Positions 9,940 to 23,200 of a DNA stretch of 64,000 bases are shown here, one piece after another (position 1 is the first letter of the stretch; every line of letters begins with the position of its first letter). The position numbers and the translations under genes are program-made. The DNA lies in NCBI GenBank assembly GCA_027186245.1, contig CP114481.1:46283501-46347500 (forward strand), read 5' to 3'. The DNA is from Coriaria nepalensis. Its lineage: Eukaryota > Streptophyta > Magnoliopsida > Cucurbitales > Coriariaceae. The notes beneath the pieces are model-generated. The model made no database searches and was not told the origin of the DNA. It was given only the letters and a program-made list of their open reading frames with translations.

Positions 9940-12900
9940 AGCAAGTCGAACGCATTCTATTTTTGCACTACAAACACAAGTTTTGTGCATAACTTGCAAA
10001 TGATCAATGCAAGGAAAGTGTGCATTCGTTTAAACTTAAAATCATTTCAATGAGTCATTTCAACTCAATATCTTCTTTCAAAGCAAGTCGAAGGCATTTT
10101 ATTTTTGCACTACAAACACAAGTTTTGTGCATAACTTGCAAATGATCAATGCTAGGAAAGTGTGCATTCGTTTAATCTTAAAATCATTTCAATGAGTCAT
10201 TTCAAGTCAATATCTTCTTTCAAAGGAAGTCGAACGCATTCTATTTTTGCACTACAAACACAAGTTTAGTGCATAACTTGCAAATGATCAATGCAACGAA
10301 AATGTGCATTCGTTTAACCTTAAAATCATTTCAATGAGTCAGTCCAAGTCAATATCTTCTTTCAAAGCAAGTCGAACGCATTCTCTTTTTGCACTACAAA
10401 CACAAGTTTTGTGCATAACTTGCAAATGATCAATGCAAGGAAAGTGTGCATTCGTTTAGCCTTAAAATCATTTCAATCAGTCATTTCAAGTCAATATCTT
10501 CTTTCAAAGCAAGTCGAACGCATTCTATTTTTGCACTACAAACACAAGTTTAGTGCATAACTTGCAAATGATCAATGCAACGAAAATGTGCATTCGTTTA
10601 ACCTTAAAATCATTTCAATGAGTCAGTCCAAGTCAATATCTTCTTTCAAAGCAAGTCGAACGCATTCTCTTTTTGCACTACAAACACAAGTTTTGTGCAT
10701 AACTTGCCAATGATAAATGCAAGGAAAGTGTGCATTTGTTTAACCTTAAAATCATTTCAATGAGTAAGTCCAAGTCAATAACTTATTTCGAAGCAAGTCG
10801 AACGAATTCTATTTTTGCACTACAAACACAAGTTTTGTGCATAACTTGCAAATGATCAATGCAACGAAAATGTGCATTCGTTTAACCTTAAAATCATTTC
10901 AATGAGTCATTTCAAGTCAATATCTTCCTTCAAAGCAATTCGAACGAATTCTATTTTTTCACTACAAGCACAAGTTTTGTGCATTACTTGCAAATGATCA
11001 ATGCAAGGAAAGTGTGCATTCGTTTAACCTTAAAATCATTTCAATGAGTCAGTCCAAGTCAATAACTTATTTCGAAGCAAGTCGAACGAATTCTATTTTT
11101 GCACTACAAACACAAGTTTTGTGCATAACTTGCAAATGATCAATGCAAGGAAAGTGTCTGTTCGTTTAACCTTAAAATCATTTCAATGAGTCATTTCAAC
11201 TCAATATCTTCTTTTAAAGCAAGTCGAACGCATTCTATTTTTGCACTACAAACACAAGTTTTGTACATAACTTGCAAATGATCAATGCAAGGAAAGTGTG
11301 CATTCGTTTAACCTTAAAATCATTTCAATGAGTCAGTCCAACTCAATAACTTATTTCAAAGCAAGTGGAAGAAATTCTATTTTTGCACTACAAACACAAC
11401 TTTTGTCCATAACTAAGCAAATCATCAATGCAACGAAAGTGTGCATTCGTTTAACCTTAAAATCATTTCAATGAGTCATTTCAAGTCAATATCTTCTTTC
11501 AAAGCAAGTCGAACGCATTCTATTTTTTCACTACAAACACAAGTTTTGTGCATAACTTGCAAATGATCAATGCAAGGAAAGTGTGCATTCGTTTAATCTT
11601 AAAATCATTTCAATGAGTCATTTCAAGTCAATATCTTCTTTCAAAGCAAGTCGAACGCATTCTATTTTTGCACTACAAACACAAGTTTTGTGCATAACTT
11701 GCAAATGATCATTGCAAGGAAAGTGTGCATTCGTTTAACTTAAAATCATTTCAATCAGTCATTTCAAGTCAATATCTTCTTTTAAAGCAAGTCGAACGAA
11801 TTCTAGTTTTGCACTACAGACACAACTTTTGTGCATAACTTGCAAATGATCATTGCAAGGAAAGTGTGCATTCGTTTAACTTAAAATCATTTCAATCAGT
11901 CATTTTAAGTCAATATCTTCTTTCAAAGCAAGTCGAAGGCATTCTATATTTTCACTACAAACACAAGTTTTGTGCATAACTTGCAAATGATCAATGCAAG
12001 GAAAGTGTGCATTTGTTTAACCTTAAAATCATTTCAATGAGTCATTTCAAGTCAATATCTTCTTTCAAAGCAAGTCGAACGCATTCTATTTTTGCACTAC
12101 AAACACAAGTTTTGTGCATAACTTGCAAATGATCAATGCAAGGAAAGTGTGCATTCGTTTAAACTTAAAATCATTTCAATGAGTCATTTCAACTCAATAT
12201 CTTCTTTCAAAGCAAGTCGAAGGCATTTTATTTTTGCACTACAAACACAAGTTTTGTGCATAACTTGCAAATGATCAATGCAAGGAAAGTGTGCATTCGT
12301 TTAATCTTAAAATCATTTCAATGAGTCATTTCAAGTCAATATCTTCTTTCAAAGCAAGTCGAACACATTCGATTTTTGCACTACAAACACAAGTTTTGTG
12401 CATAACTTGCAAATGATCATTGCAAGGAAAGTGTGCATTCGTTTAACTTAAAATCATTTCAATGAGTCATTTCAAGTCAATATCTTCTTTCAAAGCAATT
12501 CGAACGAATTCTATTTTTTCACTACAAACACAAGTTTTGTGCATAACTTGCAAATGATCAATGCAAGGAAAGTGTGCATTCGTTTAACCTTAAAATCATT
12601 TCAATGAGTCAGTCCAAGTTAATAACTTATTTCAAAGCAAGTCGAACAAATTCTATTTTTGCACTACAAACACAAGTTTTGTGCATAACTTGCAAATGAT
12701 CAACGCAAGGAAAGTGTCCATTCGTTTAACCTTAAAATCATTTCAATGACTCATTTCAACTCAATATCTTCTTTCAAAGCAAGTCGAACGCATTCTATTT
12801 TTGCGCTACAAACACAACTTTTCTGCATAACTTGCAAATGATCAATGCAAGGAAAGTGTGCATTCGTTTAACCTTAAAATCATTTCAATGAGTCATTTCA

Positions 12901-13630
12901 AGTCAATATCTTCTTTCAAAGCAAGTCGAACGAATTCTAGTTTTGCACTACAGACACAACTTTTGTGCATAACTTGCAAATGATCAGTGCAAGGAAAGTG
13001 TCCATTCGTTTAACCTTAAAATCATTTCAATGAGTCATTTCAACTCAATATCTTCTTTCAAAGCAATTCGAACGAATTCTATTTTTTCACTACAAACACA
13101 ACTTTTGTGCATAACTAAGCAAATCATCAATGCAACGAAAGTGTGCATTCGTTTAACCTTAAAATCATTTCAATGAGTCATTTCAAGTCAATATCTTCTT
13201 TCAAAGCAAGTCGAACGCATTCTATTTTTTCACTACAAACACAAGTTTTGTGCATAACTTGCAAATGATCAATGCAAGGAAAGTGTGCATTCGTTTAACA
13301 TTAAAATCATTTCAATGAGTCATTTCAAGTCAATATCTTCTTTCAAAGCAAGTCGAACGCATTCTATTTTTGCACTACAAACACAAGTTTTGTGCATAAC
13401 TTGCAAATCATCAATGCAAGGAAAGTGTGCATTCGTTTAAACTTAAAATCATTTCAATGAGTCATTTCAACTCAATATCTTCTTTCAAAGGAAGTCGAAC
13501 GCATTCTATTTTTGCACTACGAACACAAGTTTTGTGCATAACTTGCAAATGATCAATGCAAGGAAAGTGTCCATTCGTTTAACCTTAAAATCATTTCAAT
13601 GAGTCATATCAACTCAATATCTTCTTTCAA
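9940..13630. repeat. Mosaic satellite segment with copies of upstream blocks
   Basis: Monomer variants here are drawn from the first two super-repeats in a new order. The gtgcattact variant recurs at 10979 (14 monomers after 8991), the caatcagtcattttaag junction at 11893, and a long block from 12353 onward copies the segment starting at 1704. Three 141-bp monomers lie near 11727, 11877 and 12444; 143-bp forms lie at 11414 and 13116. There is no non-satellite sequence. Confidence 0.75.
12353..13529. repeat. Block duplicated from 1704-2880 (copy 2)
   Basis: This is the downstream partner of 1704-2880 at offset 10,649 bp, sharing the same ordered set of rare variants. The monomer at about 12778-12919 carries gcgctac and ttttctgc where the upstream copy has caattttttcac, a localised replacement within an otherwise matching block. 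A few single-base differences also occur. Confidence 0.75.
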
Positions 13631-14483
13631 AGCAATTCGAGCGAATTCTATTTTTGCACTACAAACACAAGTTTTGTGCATAACTTGCAAATGATCAATG
13701 CAAGGAAAGTGTCCATTCGTTTAACCTTTAAATCATTTCAATAAGTCACTTCAACTCAATATCTTCTTTCAAAGCAATTCGAACGAATTCTATTTTTTCA
13801 CTACAAACACAAGTTTTGTGCATAACTTGCAAATGATCAATGCAAGGAAAGTGTGCATTCGTTTAACCTTAAAATCATTTCAATAAGTCATTTCAAGTCA
13901 ATAACTTATTTCAAAGCAAGTCGAACGCATTCTATTTTTGCGCTACAAACACAAGTTTTGTGCATAACTTGCAAATGATCAATGCAAGGAAAGTGTGCAT
14001 TCGTTTAACCTTAAAATCATTTCAATGAGTCATTTCAAGTCAATATCTTCTTTCAAAGCAAGTCGAACGCATTCTATTTTTGCACTACAAACACAAGTTT
14101 TGTGCATAACTTGCAAATCATCAATGCAAGGAAAGTGTCCATTCGTTTAACCTTAAAATCATTTCAACGAGTCATTTCAACTCAATATCTTCTTTCAAAG
14201 CAATTCCAACGAATTCTATTTTTTCACTACAAACACAACTTTTGTGCATAACTAAGCAAATCATCAATGCAAGGAAAGTGTGCATTCGTTTAACCTTAAA
14301 ATCATTTCAATGAGTCATTTCAAGTCAATATCTTCTTTCAAAGTAAGTCGAACGCATTCTATTTTTGCACTACAAACACAAGTTTTGTGCATAACTTGCA
14401 AATGATCAATGCAAGGAAAGTGTCTGTTCGTTTAACCTTAAAATCATTTCAATGAGTCATATCAACTCAATATCTTCTTTCAA
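13631..14483. repeat. 6-mer HOR unit 1 (853 bp)
   Basis: This is the first of a run of units marked by cacttcaactc at 13747, 14600, 15452 and 16304 (spacings 853, 852, 852). It includes a 143-bp monomer with taag at 14253, which explains the extra base. Its first three monomers match the later units; the fourth to sixth differ, including gaattccaac- and gtctgttcg-bearing copies, so it is a partly divergent edge unit. Confidence 0.65.
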
Positions 14484-15335
14484 AGCAAGTCGAACGCATT
14501 CTATTTTTGCACTACAAACACAAGTTTTGTGCATAACTTGCAAATGATCAATGCAAGGAAAGTGTCCATTCGTTTAACCTTAAAATCATTTCAATGAGTC
14601 ACTTCAACTCAATATCTTCTTCCAAAGCAATTCGAACGAATTCTATTTTTTCACTACAAACACAAGTTTTGTGCATAACTTGCAAATGATCAATGCAAGG
14701 AAAGTGTGCATTCGTTTAACCTTAAAATCATTTCAATAAGTCATTTCAAGTCAATAACTTATTTCAAAGCAAGTCGAACGCATTCTATTTTTTCACTACA
14801 AACACAAGTTTTGTGCATAACTTGCAAATGATCAATGCAAGGAAAGTGTGCATTCGTTTAACCTTAAAATCATTTCAATGAGTCATTTCAAGTCAATATC
14901 TTCTTTCAAAGCAAGTCGAACGCATTCTATTTTTGCACTACAAACACAAGTTTAGTGCATAACTTGCAAATGATCAATGCAAGGAAAGTGTGCATTCGTT
15001 TAACCTTAAAATCATTTCAATCAGTCATTTCAAGTCAATATCTTCTTTCAAAGCAAGTCGAACGCATTCTATTTTTGCACTACAAACACAAGTTTTGTGG
15101 ATAACTTGCCAATGATCAATGCAATGAAAGTGTGCATTCGTTTAACCTTAAAATCATTTCAATGAGTCAGTCCAACTCAATAACTTATTTCAAAGCAAGT
15201 GGAAGAAATTCTATTTTTGCACTATAAACACAAGTTTTGTGCATAACTTGCAAATGATCAATGCAAGGAAAGTGTCCATTCGTTTAACCTTAAAATCATT
15301 TCAATGAGTCATATCAACTCAATATCTTCTTTCAA
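14484..15335. repeat. 6-mer HOR unit 2 (852 bp)
   Basis: Six monomers in order: gtgtccattcg with cacttcaac and cttccaaagc; caattcgaacg with ataagtcattt; taacttatttc; agtttagtgc with caatcagtc; ggataacttgcc with gcaatgaaag; gtggaagaaattc. The same order follows at once in 15336-16187. The ggataacttgcc marker lies exactly 852 bp from its partner. Confidence 0.75.
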
Positions 15336-16187
15336 AGCAATTCGAGCGAATTCTATTTTTGCACTACAAACACAAGTTTTGTGCATAACTTGCAAATGAT
15401 CAATGCAAGGAAAGTGTCCATTCGTTTAACCTTAAAATCATTTCAATGAGTCACTTCAACTCAATATCTTCTTCCAAAGCAATTCGAACGAATTCTATTT
15501 TTTCACTACAAACACAAGTTTTGTGCATAACTTGCAAATGATCAATGCAAGGAAAGTGTGCATTCGTTTAACCTTAAAATCATTTCAATAAGTCATTTCA
15601 AGTCAATAACTTATTTCAAAGCAAGTCGAACGCATTCTATTTTTGCGCTACAAACACAAGTTTTGTGCATAACTTGCAAATGATCAATGCAAGGAAAGTG
15701 TGCATTCGTTTAACCTTAAAATCATTTCAATGAGTCATTTCAAGTCAATATCTTCTTTCAAAGCAAGTCGAACGCATTCTATTTTTGCACTACAAACACA
15801 AGTTTAGTGCATAACTTGCAAATGATCAATGCAAGGAAAGTGTGCATTCGTTTAACCTTAAAATCATTTCAATCAGTCATTTCAAGTCAATATCTTCTTT
15901 CAAAGCAAGTCGAACGCATTCTATTTTTGCACTACAAACACAAGTTTTGTGGATAACTTGCCAATGATCAATGCAATGAAAGTGTGCATTCGTTTAACCT
16001 TAAAATCATTTCAATGAGTCAGTCCAACTCAATAACTTATTTCAAAGCAAGTGGAAGAAATTCTATTTTTGCACTACAAACACAAGTTTTGTGCATAACT
16101 TGCAAATGATCAATGCAAGGAAAGTGTCCATTCGTTTAACCTTAAAATCATTTCAATGAGTCATATCAACTCAATATCTTCTTTCAA
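15336..16187. repeat. 6-mer HOR unit 3 (852 bp)
   Basis: This repeats the six-monomer order of 14484-15335 with few differences; the first monomer has caattcgagcg here and gcattc there, and the third has gcgctac. The high similarity suggests recent local amplification by unequal exchange. Confidence 0.75.
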
Positions 16188-17729
16188 AGCAATTCGAGCG
16201 AATTCTATTTTTGCACTACAAACACAAGTTTTGTGCATAACTTGCAAATGATCAATGCAAGGAAAGTGTCCATTCGTTTAACCTTTAAATCATTTCAATA
16301 AGTCACTTCAACTCAATATCTTCTTTCAAAGCAATTCGAACGAATTCTATTTTTTCACTACAAACACAAGTTTTGTGCATAACTTGCAAATGATCAATGC
16401 AAGGAAAGTGTGCATTCGTTTAACCTTAAAATCATTTCAATAAGTCATTTCAAGTCAATATCTTCTTTCAAAGCAATTCGAACGAATTCCATTTTTTCAC
16501 TACAAACACAAGTTTTGTGTATAACTTGCAAATGATCAATGCAAGGTAAGTGTGCATTCGTTTAACCTTAAAATCATTTCAATGAGTCAGTCCAAGTCAA
16601 TAACTTATTTCAAAGCAAGTCGAACAAATTCTATTTTTGCACTACAAACACAAGTTTTGTGCATAACTTGCAAATCATCAATGCAAGGAAAGTGTCCATT
16701 CGTTTAACCTTAAAATCATTTCAACGAGTCATTTCAACTCAATATCTTCTTTCAAAGCAATTCCAACGAATTCTATTTTTTCACTACAAGCACAACTTTT
16801 GTGCATAACTAAGCAAATCATCAATGCAAGGAAAGTGTGCATTCGTTTAACCTTAAAATCATTTCAATGAGTCATTTCAAGTCAATATCTTCTTTCAAAG
16901 TAAGTCGAACGCATTCTATTTTTGCACTACAAACACAAGTTTTGTGCATAACTTGCAAATGATCAATGCAAGGAAAGTGTCTGTTCGTTTAACCTTAAAA
17001 TCATTTCAATGAGTCATTTCAACTCAATATCTTCTTTTAAAGCAAGTCGAACGCATTCTATTTTTGCACTACAAACACAAGTTTTGTGCATAACTTGCAA
17101 ATGATCAATGCAAGGAAAGTGTGCATTCGTTTAACCTTAAAATCATTTCAATGAGTCAGTCCAAGTCAATAACTTATTTCGAAGCAAGTCGAACGAATTC
17201 TATTTTTGCACTACAAACACAAGTTTTGTGCATAACTTGCAAATGATCAATGCAAGGAAAGTGTCTGTTCGTTTAACCTTAAAATCATTTCAACGAGTCA
17301 TTTCAACTCAATATCTTCTTTCAAAGCAATTCCAACGAATTCTATTTTTTCACTACAAACACAAGTTTTGTGCATAACTTGCAAATGATCAATGCAAGGA
17401 AAGTGTCCATTCGTTTAACCTTTAAATCATTTCAATAAGTCACTTCAACTCAATATCTTCTTTCAAAGCAATTCGAACGAATTCTATTTTTTCACTACAA
17501 ACACAAGTTTTGTGCATAACTTGCAAATGATCAATGCAAGGAAAGTGTGCATTCGTTTAACCTTAAAATCATTTCAATAAGTCATTTCAAGTCAATATCT
17601 TCTTTCAAAGCAATTCGAACGAATTCCATTTTTTCACTACAAACACAAGTTTTGTGTATAACTTGCAAATGATCAATGCAAGGTAAGTGTGCATTCGTTT
17701 AACCTTAAAATCATTTCAATGAGTCAGTC
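16188..17729. repeat. 8-monomer-spaced duplication after the 6-mer array
   Basis: The first two monomers continue the 6-mer pattern, with cacttcaactc at 16304. The set cacttcaactc, gaattccatttt, gtgtataac and aaggtaag then recurs 1,137 bp later (cacttcaactc at 17441), which is eight monomers plus one base; the 143-bp monomer at 16810 supplies the extra base. No non-satellite sequence is present. Confidence 0.65.
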
Positions 17730-18733
17730 CAAGTCAATATCTTCTTTCAAAGCAAGTCGAACGAATTCTAGTTTTGCACTACAGACACAACTTTTGTGCA
17801 TAACTTGCAAATGATCATTGCAAGGAAAGTGTGCATTCGTTTAACCTTAAAATCATTTCAATGAGTCATTTCAAGTCAATATCTTCTTTCAAAGCAAGTC
17901 GAACGCATTCTATTTTTGCACTACAAACACAAGTTTAGTGCATAACTTGCAAATGATCAATGCAAGGAAAGTGTGCATTCGTTTAACCTTAAAATCATTT
18001 CAATCAGTCATTTCAAGTCAATATCTTCTTTCAAAGCAAGTCGAACGCATTCTATTTTTGCACTACAAACACAAGTTTAGTGCATAACTTGCAAATGATC
18101 AATGCAAGGAAAGTGTGCATTCGTTTAACCTTAAAATCATTTCAATGAGTCATTTCAAGTCAATAACTTATTTCAAAGCAAGTCGAACGCATTCTATTTT
18201 TGCACTACAAACATAAGTTTTGTGCAAAACTTGCAAATGATCAATGCAACGAAAATGTGCATTCGTTTAACGTTAAAATGATTTCAATGAGTCATTTCAA
18301 GTCAATGTCTTCTTTCAAAGCAAGTCGAACGCATTCTCTTTTTGCACTACAAACACAAGTTTTGTGCATAACTTGCCAATGATCAATGCAAGGAAAGTGT
18401 GCATTCGTTTAACCTTAAAATCATTTCAATGATTCAGTCCAAGTCAATAACTTATTTCGAAGCAAGTCGAACGAATTCTATTTTTGCACTACAAACACAA
18501 GTTTTGTGCATAACTTGCAAATGATCAATGCAAGGAAAGTGTGCTTTCGTTTAACCTTAAAATCATTTCAATGAGTCATTTCAAGTCAATATCTTCTTTC
18601 AAAGCAAGTCGAACGAATTCTAGTTTTGCACTAAAGACACAACTTTAGTGCATAACTTGCAAATGATCAATGCAAGGAAAGTGTGCATTCGTTTAACCTT
18701 AAAATCATTTCAATCAGTCATTTCAAGTCAATA
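17730..18733. repeat. 1,004-bp perfect duplicate block, copy 1
   Basis: By direct comparison this block matches 19293-20296 base for base over about seven monomers. Shared rare changes include acataag, gcaaaacttgc, ttaacgttaaaatg, caatgtcttc, gattcagtcc and ctaaagacac. The edges are sharp: positions 17729 and 18734 differ from their partners. A run of this length without an observed difference argues for a recent copying event. Confidence 0.85.
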
Positions 18734-19292
18734 ACTTATTTCAAAGCAAGTCGAACAAATTCTATTTTTGCACTACAAACACAAGTTTTGTGCATAACTT
18801 GCAAATGATCAATGCAAGGAAAGTGTCCATTCGTTTAACCTTAAAATCATTTCAATGAGTCATTTCAACTCAATATCTTCTTTCAAAGCAATTCGAACGA
18901 ATTCTATTTTTTCACTACAAACACAACTTTTGTGCATAACTAAGCAAATCATCAATGCAAGGAAAGTGTGCATTCGTTTAACCTTAAAATCATTTCAATG
19001 AGTCATCTCAAGTCAATATCTTATTTCAAAGCAAGTCGAACGCATTCTATTTTTGCACTACAAACACATGTTTTGTGCATAACTTGCAAATGATCAATGC
19101 AAGGAAAGTGTGCATTCGTTTAACCTTAAAATCATTTCAATGAGTCATTTCAAGTCAATACCTTATTTCAAAGCAAGTCGAACGCATTCTATTTTTGCGC
19201 TACAAACACATGTTTTGTGCATAACTTGCAAATGATCAATGCAAGGAAAGTGTGCATTCGTTTAACCTTAAAATCATTTCAATGAGTCATTT
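18734..19292. repeat. Spacer of about four monomers between the two perfect copies
   Basis: Satellite monomers only, including a D-type 143-bp copy (taag at 18941) and two copies with acacatgttttg. These variants are not part of the duplicated block, so the duplication unit was either the whole 1,563 bp followed by change here, or the 1,004-bp block alone. Confidence 0.7.
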
Positions 19293-20296
19293 CAAGTCAA
19301 TATCTTCTTTCAAAGCAAGTCGAACGAATTCTAGTTTTGCACTACAGACACAACTTTTGTGCATAACTTGCAAATGATCATTGCAAGGAAAGTGTGCATT
19401 CGTTTAACCTTAAAATCATTTCAATGAGTCATTTCAAGTCAATATCTTCTTTCAAAGCAAGTCGAACGCATTCTATTTTTGCACTACAAACACAAGTTTA
19501 GTGCATAACTTGCAAATGATCAATGCAAGGAAAGTGTGCATTCGTTTAACCTTAAAATCATTTCAATCAGTCATTTCAAGTCAATATCTTCTTTCAAAGC
19601 AAGTCGAACGCATTCTATTTTTGCACTACAAACACAAGTTTAGTGCATAACTTGCAAATGATCAATGCAAGGAAAGTGTGCATTCGTTTAACCTTAAAAT
19701 CATTTCAATGAGTCATTTCAAGTCAATAACTTATTTCAAAGCAAGTCGAACGCATTCTATTTTTGCACTACAAACATAAGTTTTGTGCAAAACTTGCAAA
19801 TGATCAATGCAACGAAAATGTGCATTCGTTTAACGTTAAAATGATTTCAATGAGTCATTTCAAGTCAATGTCTTCTTTCAAAGCAAGTCGAACGCATTCT
19901 CTTTTTGCACTACAAACACAAGTTTTGTGCATAACTTGCCAATGATCAATGCAAGGAAAGTGTGCATTCGTTTAACCTTAAAATCATTTCAATGATTCAG
20001 TCCAAGTCAATAACTTATTTCGAAGCAAGTCGAACGAATTCTATTTTTGCACTACAAACACAAGTTTTGTGCATAACTTGCAAATGATCAATGCAAGGAA
20101 AGTGTGCTTTCGTTTAACCTTAAAATCATTTCAATGAGTCATTTCAAGTCAATATCTTCTTTCAAAGCAAGTCGAACGAATTCTAGTTTTGCACTAAAGA
20201 CACAACTTTAGTGCATAACTTGCAAATGATCAATGCAAGGAAAGTGTGCATTCGTTTAACCTTAAAATCATTTCAATCAGTCATTTCAAGTCAATA
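19293..20296. repeat. 1,004-bp perfect duplicate block, copy 2
   Basis: This is the partner of 17730-18733 at an offset of 1,563 bp, which is 11 monomers plus one base. The odd base comes from the 143-bp monomer with taag at 18941 in the intervening four monomers. The block carries the same loss of the usual stop in gcaTAAc (here gcaaaac), which creates a short chance open frame in each copy. Confidence 0.85.
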
Positions 20297-23200
20297 TCTT
20301 CTTTCAAAGCAAGTCGAACGCATTCTATTTTTGCCCTACAAACACAAGTTTTGTGCATAACTTGCAAATGATCAAAGCAAGGAAAGTGTGCATTCGTTTA
20401 ACCTTAAAATCATTTCAATGAGTCATTTCAAGTCAATAACTTATTTCAAAGCAAGTCGAACGCATTCTATTTTTGCACTACAAACACAAGTTTTGTGCAT
20501 AACTTGCAAATGATCAATGCAACGAAAATGTGCATTCGTTTAACCTTAAAATCATTTCAATGAGTCATTTCAAGTCAATATCTTCTTTCAAAGCAAGTCG
20601 AACGCATTCTCTTTTTGCACCACAAACACAAGTTTTGTGCATAACTTGCCAATGATCAATGCAAAGGAAAGTGTGCATTCGTTTAACCTTAAAATCATTT
20701 CAGTGAGTCAGTCCAAGCCAATAACTTATTTCGAAGCAAGTCGAACGAATTCTATTTTTGCACTAGAAACACAAGTTTTGTGCATAACTTGCCAATGATC
20801 AATGCAAGGAAAGTGTGCATTCGTTTAACCTTAAAATCATTTCAATGAGTCAGTCCAAGTCAATAACTTATTTCGAAGCAAGTCGAACGAATTCTATTTT
20901 TGCACTACAAACACAAGTTTTGTGCATAACTTGCAAATGATCAATGCAAGGAAAGTGTGCTTTCGTTTAACCTTAAAATCATTTCAATGAGTCATTTCAA
21001 GTCAATATCTTCTTTCAAAGCAAGTCGAACGAATTCTATTTTTTCACTACAAACACAACTTTTGTGCATAACTTGCAAAAGATCAATGCAAGGAAAGTGT
21101 GTATTCGTTTAACCTTAAAATCATTTCAATGAGTCATTTCAAGTCAATATCTTCTTTCAAAGCAATTCGAACGAATTCTATTTTTTCACTACAAACACAA
21201 CTTTTGTGCATAACAAAGCAAATCATCAATGCAAGGAAAGTGTTCATTCGCTTAACCTTAAAATCATTTCAATGAGTCATTTCAAGTCAATATCTTCTTT
21301 CAAAGCAAGTCGAACGCATTCTATTTTTGCACTACAGACACAAGTTTTGTGCATAACTTGCAAATGATCAATGCAAGGAAAGTGTGCATTCGTTTAACCT
21401 TAAAATCATTTCAATGAGTCATTTCAAGTCAATAACTTATTTCAAAGCAAGTCGAACGCATTCTATTTTTGCGCTACAAACACAAGTTTTGTGCGTAACT
21501 TGCAAATGATCAATGCAAGGAAAGTGTGCATTCGTTTAACCTTAAAATCATTTCAATGAGTTATTTCAAGTCAATATCTTCTTTCAAAGCAAGACGAACG
21601 AATTCTAGTTTTGCACTACAGACACAACTTTTGTGCATAACTTACAAATGATCATTGCAAGGAAAGTGTGCATTCGTTTAACCTTAAAATCATTTCAATG
21701 AGTCATTTCAAGTCAATATCTTCTTTCAAAGCAATTCGAACGAATTCTATTTTTGCACTACAAACACAAGTGTTGTGCATAACTTGCAAATGATCAATGC
21801 AAGGAAAGTGTGCATTCGCTTAACCTTAAAATCATTTCAATGAGTCATTTCAAGTCACTCTCTTCTTTCAAAGCAAGTCGAACGCATTCTATTTTTGCAC
21901 TACAAACACAAGTTTTGTGCATAACTTGCAAATGATCAATGCAAGGAAAGTGTGCATTCATTTAACCTTAAAATCATTTCAATGAGTCATTTCAAGTCAA
22001 TATCTTCTTTCAAAGCAAGACGAACGAATTCTAGTTTTGCACTACAGACACAACTTTTGTGCATAACTTGCAAATGATCATTGCAAGGAAAGTGTGCATT
22101 CGTTTAACCTTAAAATCATTTCAATCAGTCATTTCAAGTCAATATCTTCTTTTAAAGCAAGTCGAACGCATTCTATTTTTGCACTACAAACACAAGTTTA
22201 GTGCATAACTTGCAAATGATCAATGCAAGGAAAGTGTGCATTCGTTTAACCTTAAAATCATTTCAAGGGGTCATTTCAAGTCAATAACTTATTTCGAAGC
22301 AAGTCGAACGCATTCTATTTTTGCACTACAAACATAAGTTTTGTGCATAACTTGCGAATGATCAATGTAAGGAAAGTGTGCATTCGTTTAACCTTAAAAT
22401 CATTTCAATGAGTCAGTGCAAGTCAATAACTTATTTCAAAGCAAGTCGAACGAATTCTATTTTTGCACTACAAACACAAGTTTTGTGCATGACTTGCAAA
22501 TGATCAATGCAAGGAAAGTGTCCATTCGTTTAACCTTAAAATCATTTCAATGAGTCATTTCAACTCAATATGTTCTTTCAAAGCAAGTCAAACGCATTCT
22601 ATTTTTGCACTACAAACACAAGTTTTGTGCACAACTTGCAAATGATCAATGCACGGAAAGTGTGCATTCGTTTAACCTTAAAATCATTTCAATGAGTCAT
22701 TTCAACTCAATATCTTCTTTCAAAGCAATTCGAAAGAATTCTATTTTTGCACTACAAACACAAGTTTTGTGCATAACTTGCCAATGATCAATGCAAGGAA
22801 AGTGTCCATTCGTTTAACCTTAAAATCATTTCAATGAGTCATTTCAACTCAATATCTTCTTTCAAAGCAATTCGAACGAATTCTATTTTTTCACTACAAA
22901 CACAACTTTTGTGCATAACTTGCAAATGATCAATGCAAGGAAAGTGTGCATTCGTTTAACCTTAAAATCATTTCAATGAGTCATTTCAAGTCAATAACTT
23001 ATTTCAAAGCAAGTGGAACGAATTCTAGTTTTGCACTACAGACACAACTTTTGTGCATAACTTGCAAATGATCATTGCAAGGAAAGTGTGCATTCGTTTA
23101 ACCTTAAAATCATTTCAATGAGTCAGTCTGACTCAATAACTTATTTCAAAGCAAGTGGAAGAAATTCTATTTTTGCACTACAAACACAAGTTTTGTGCAT

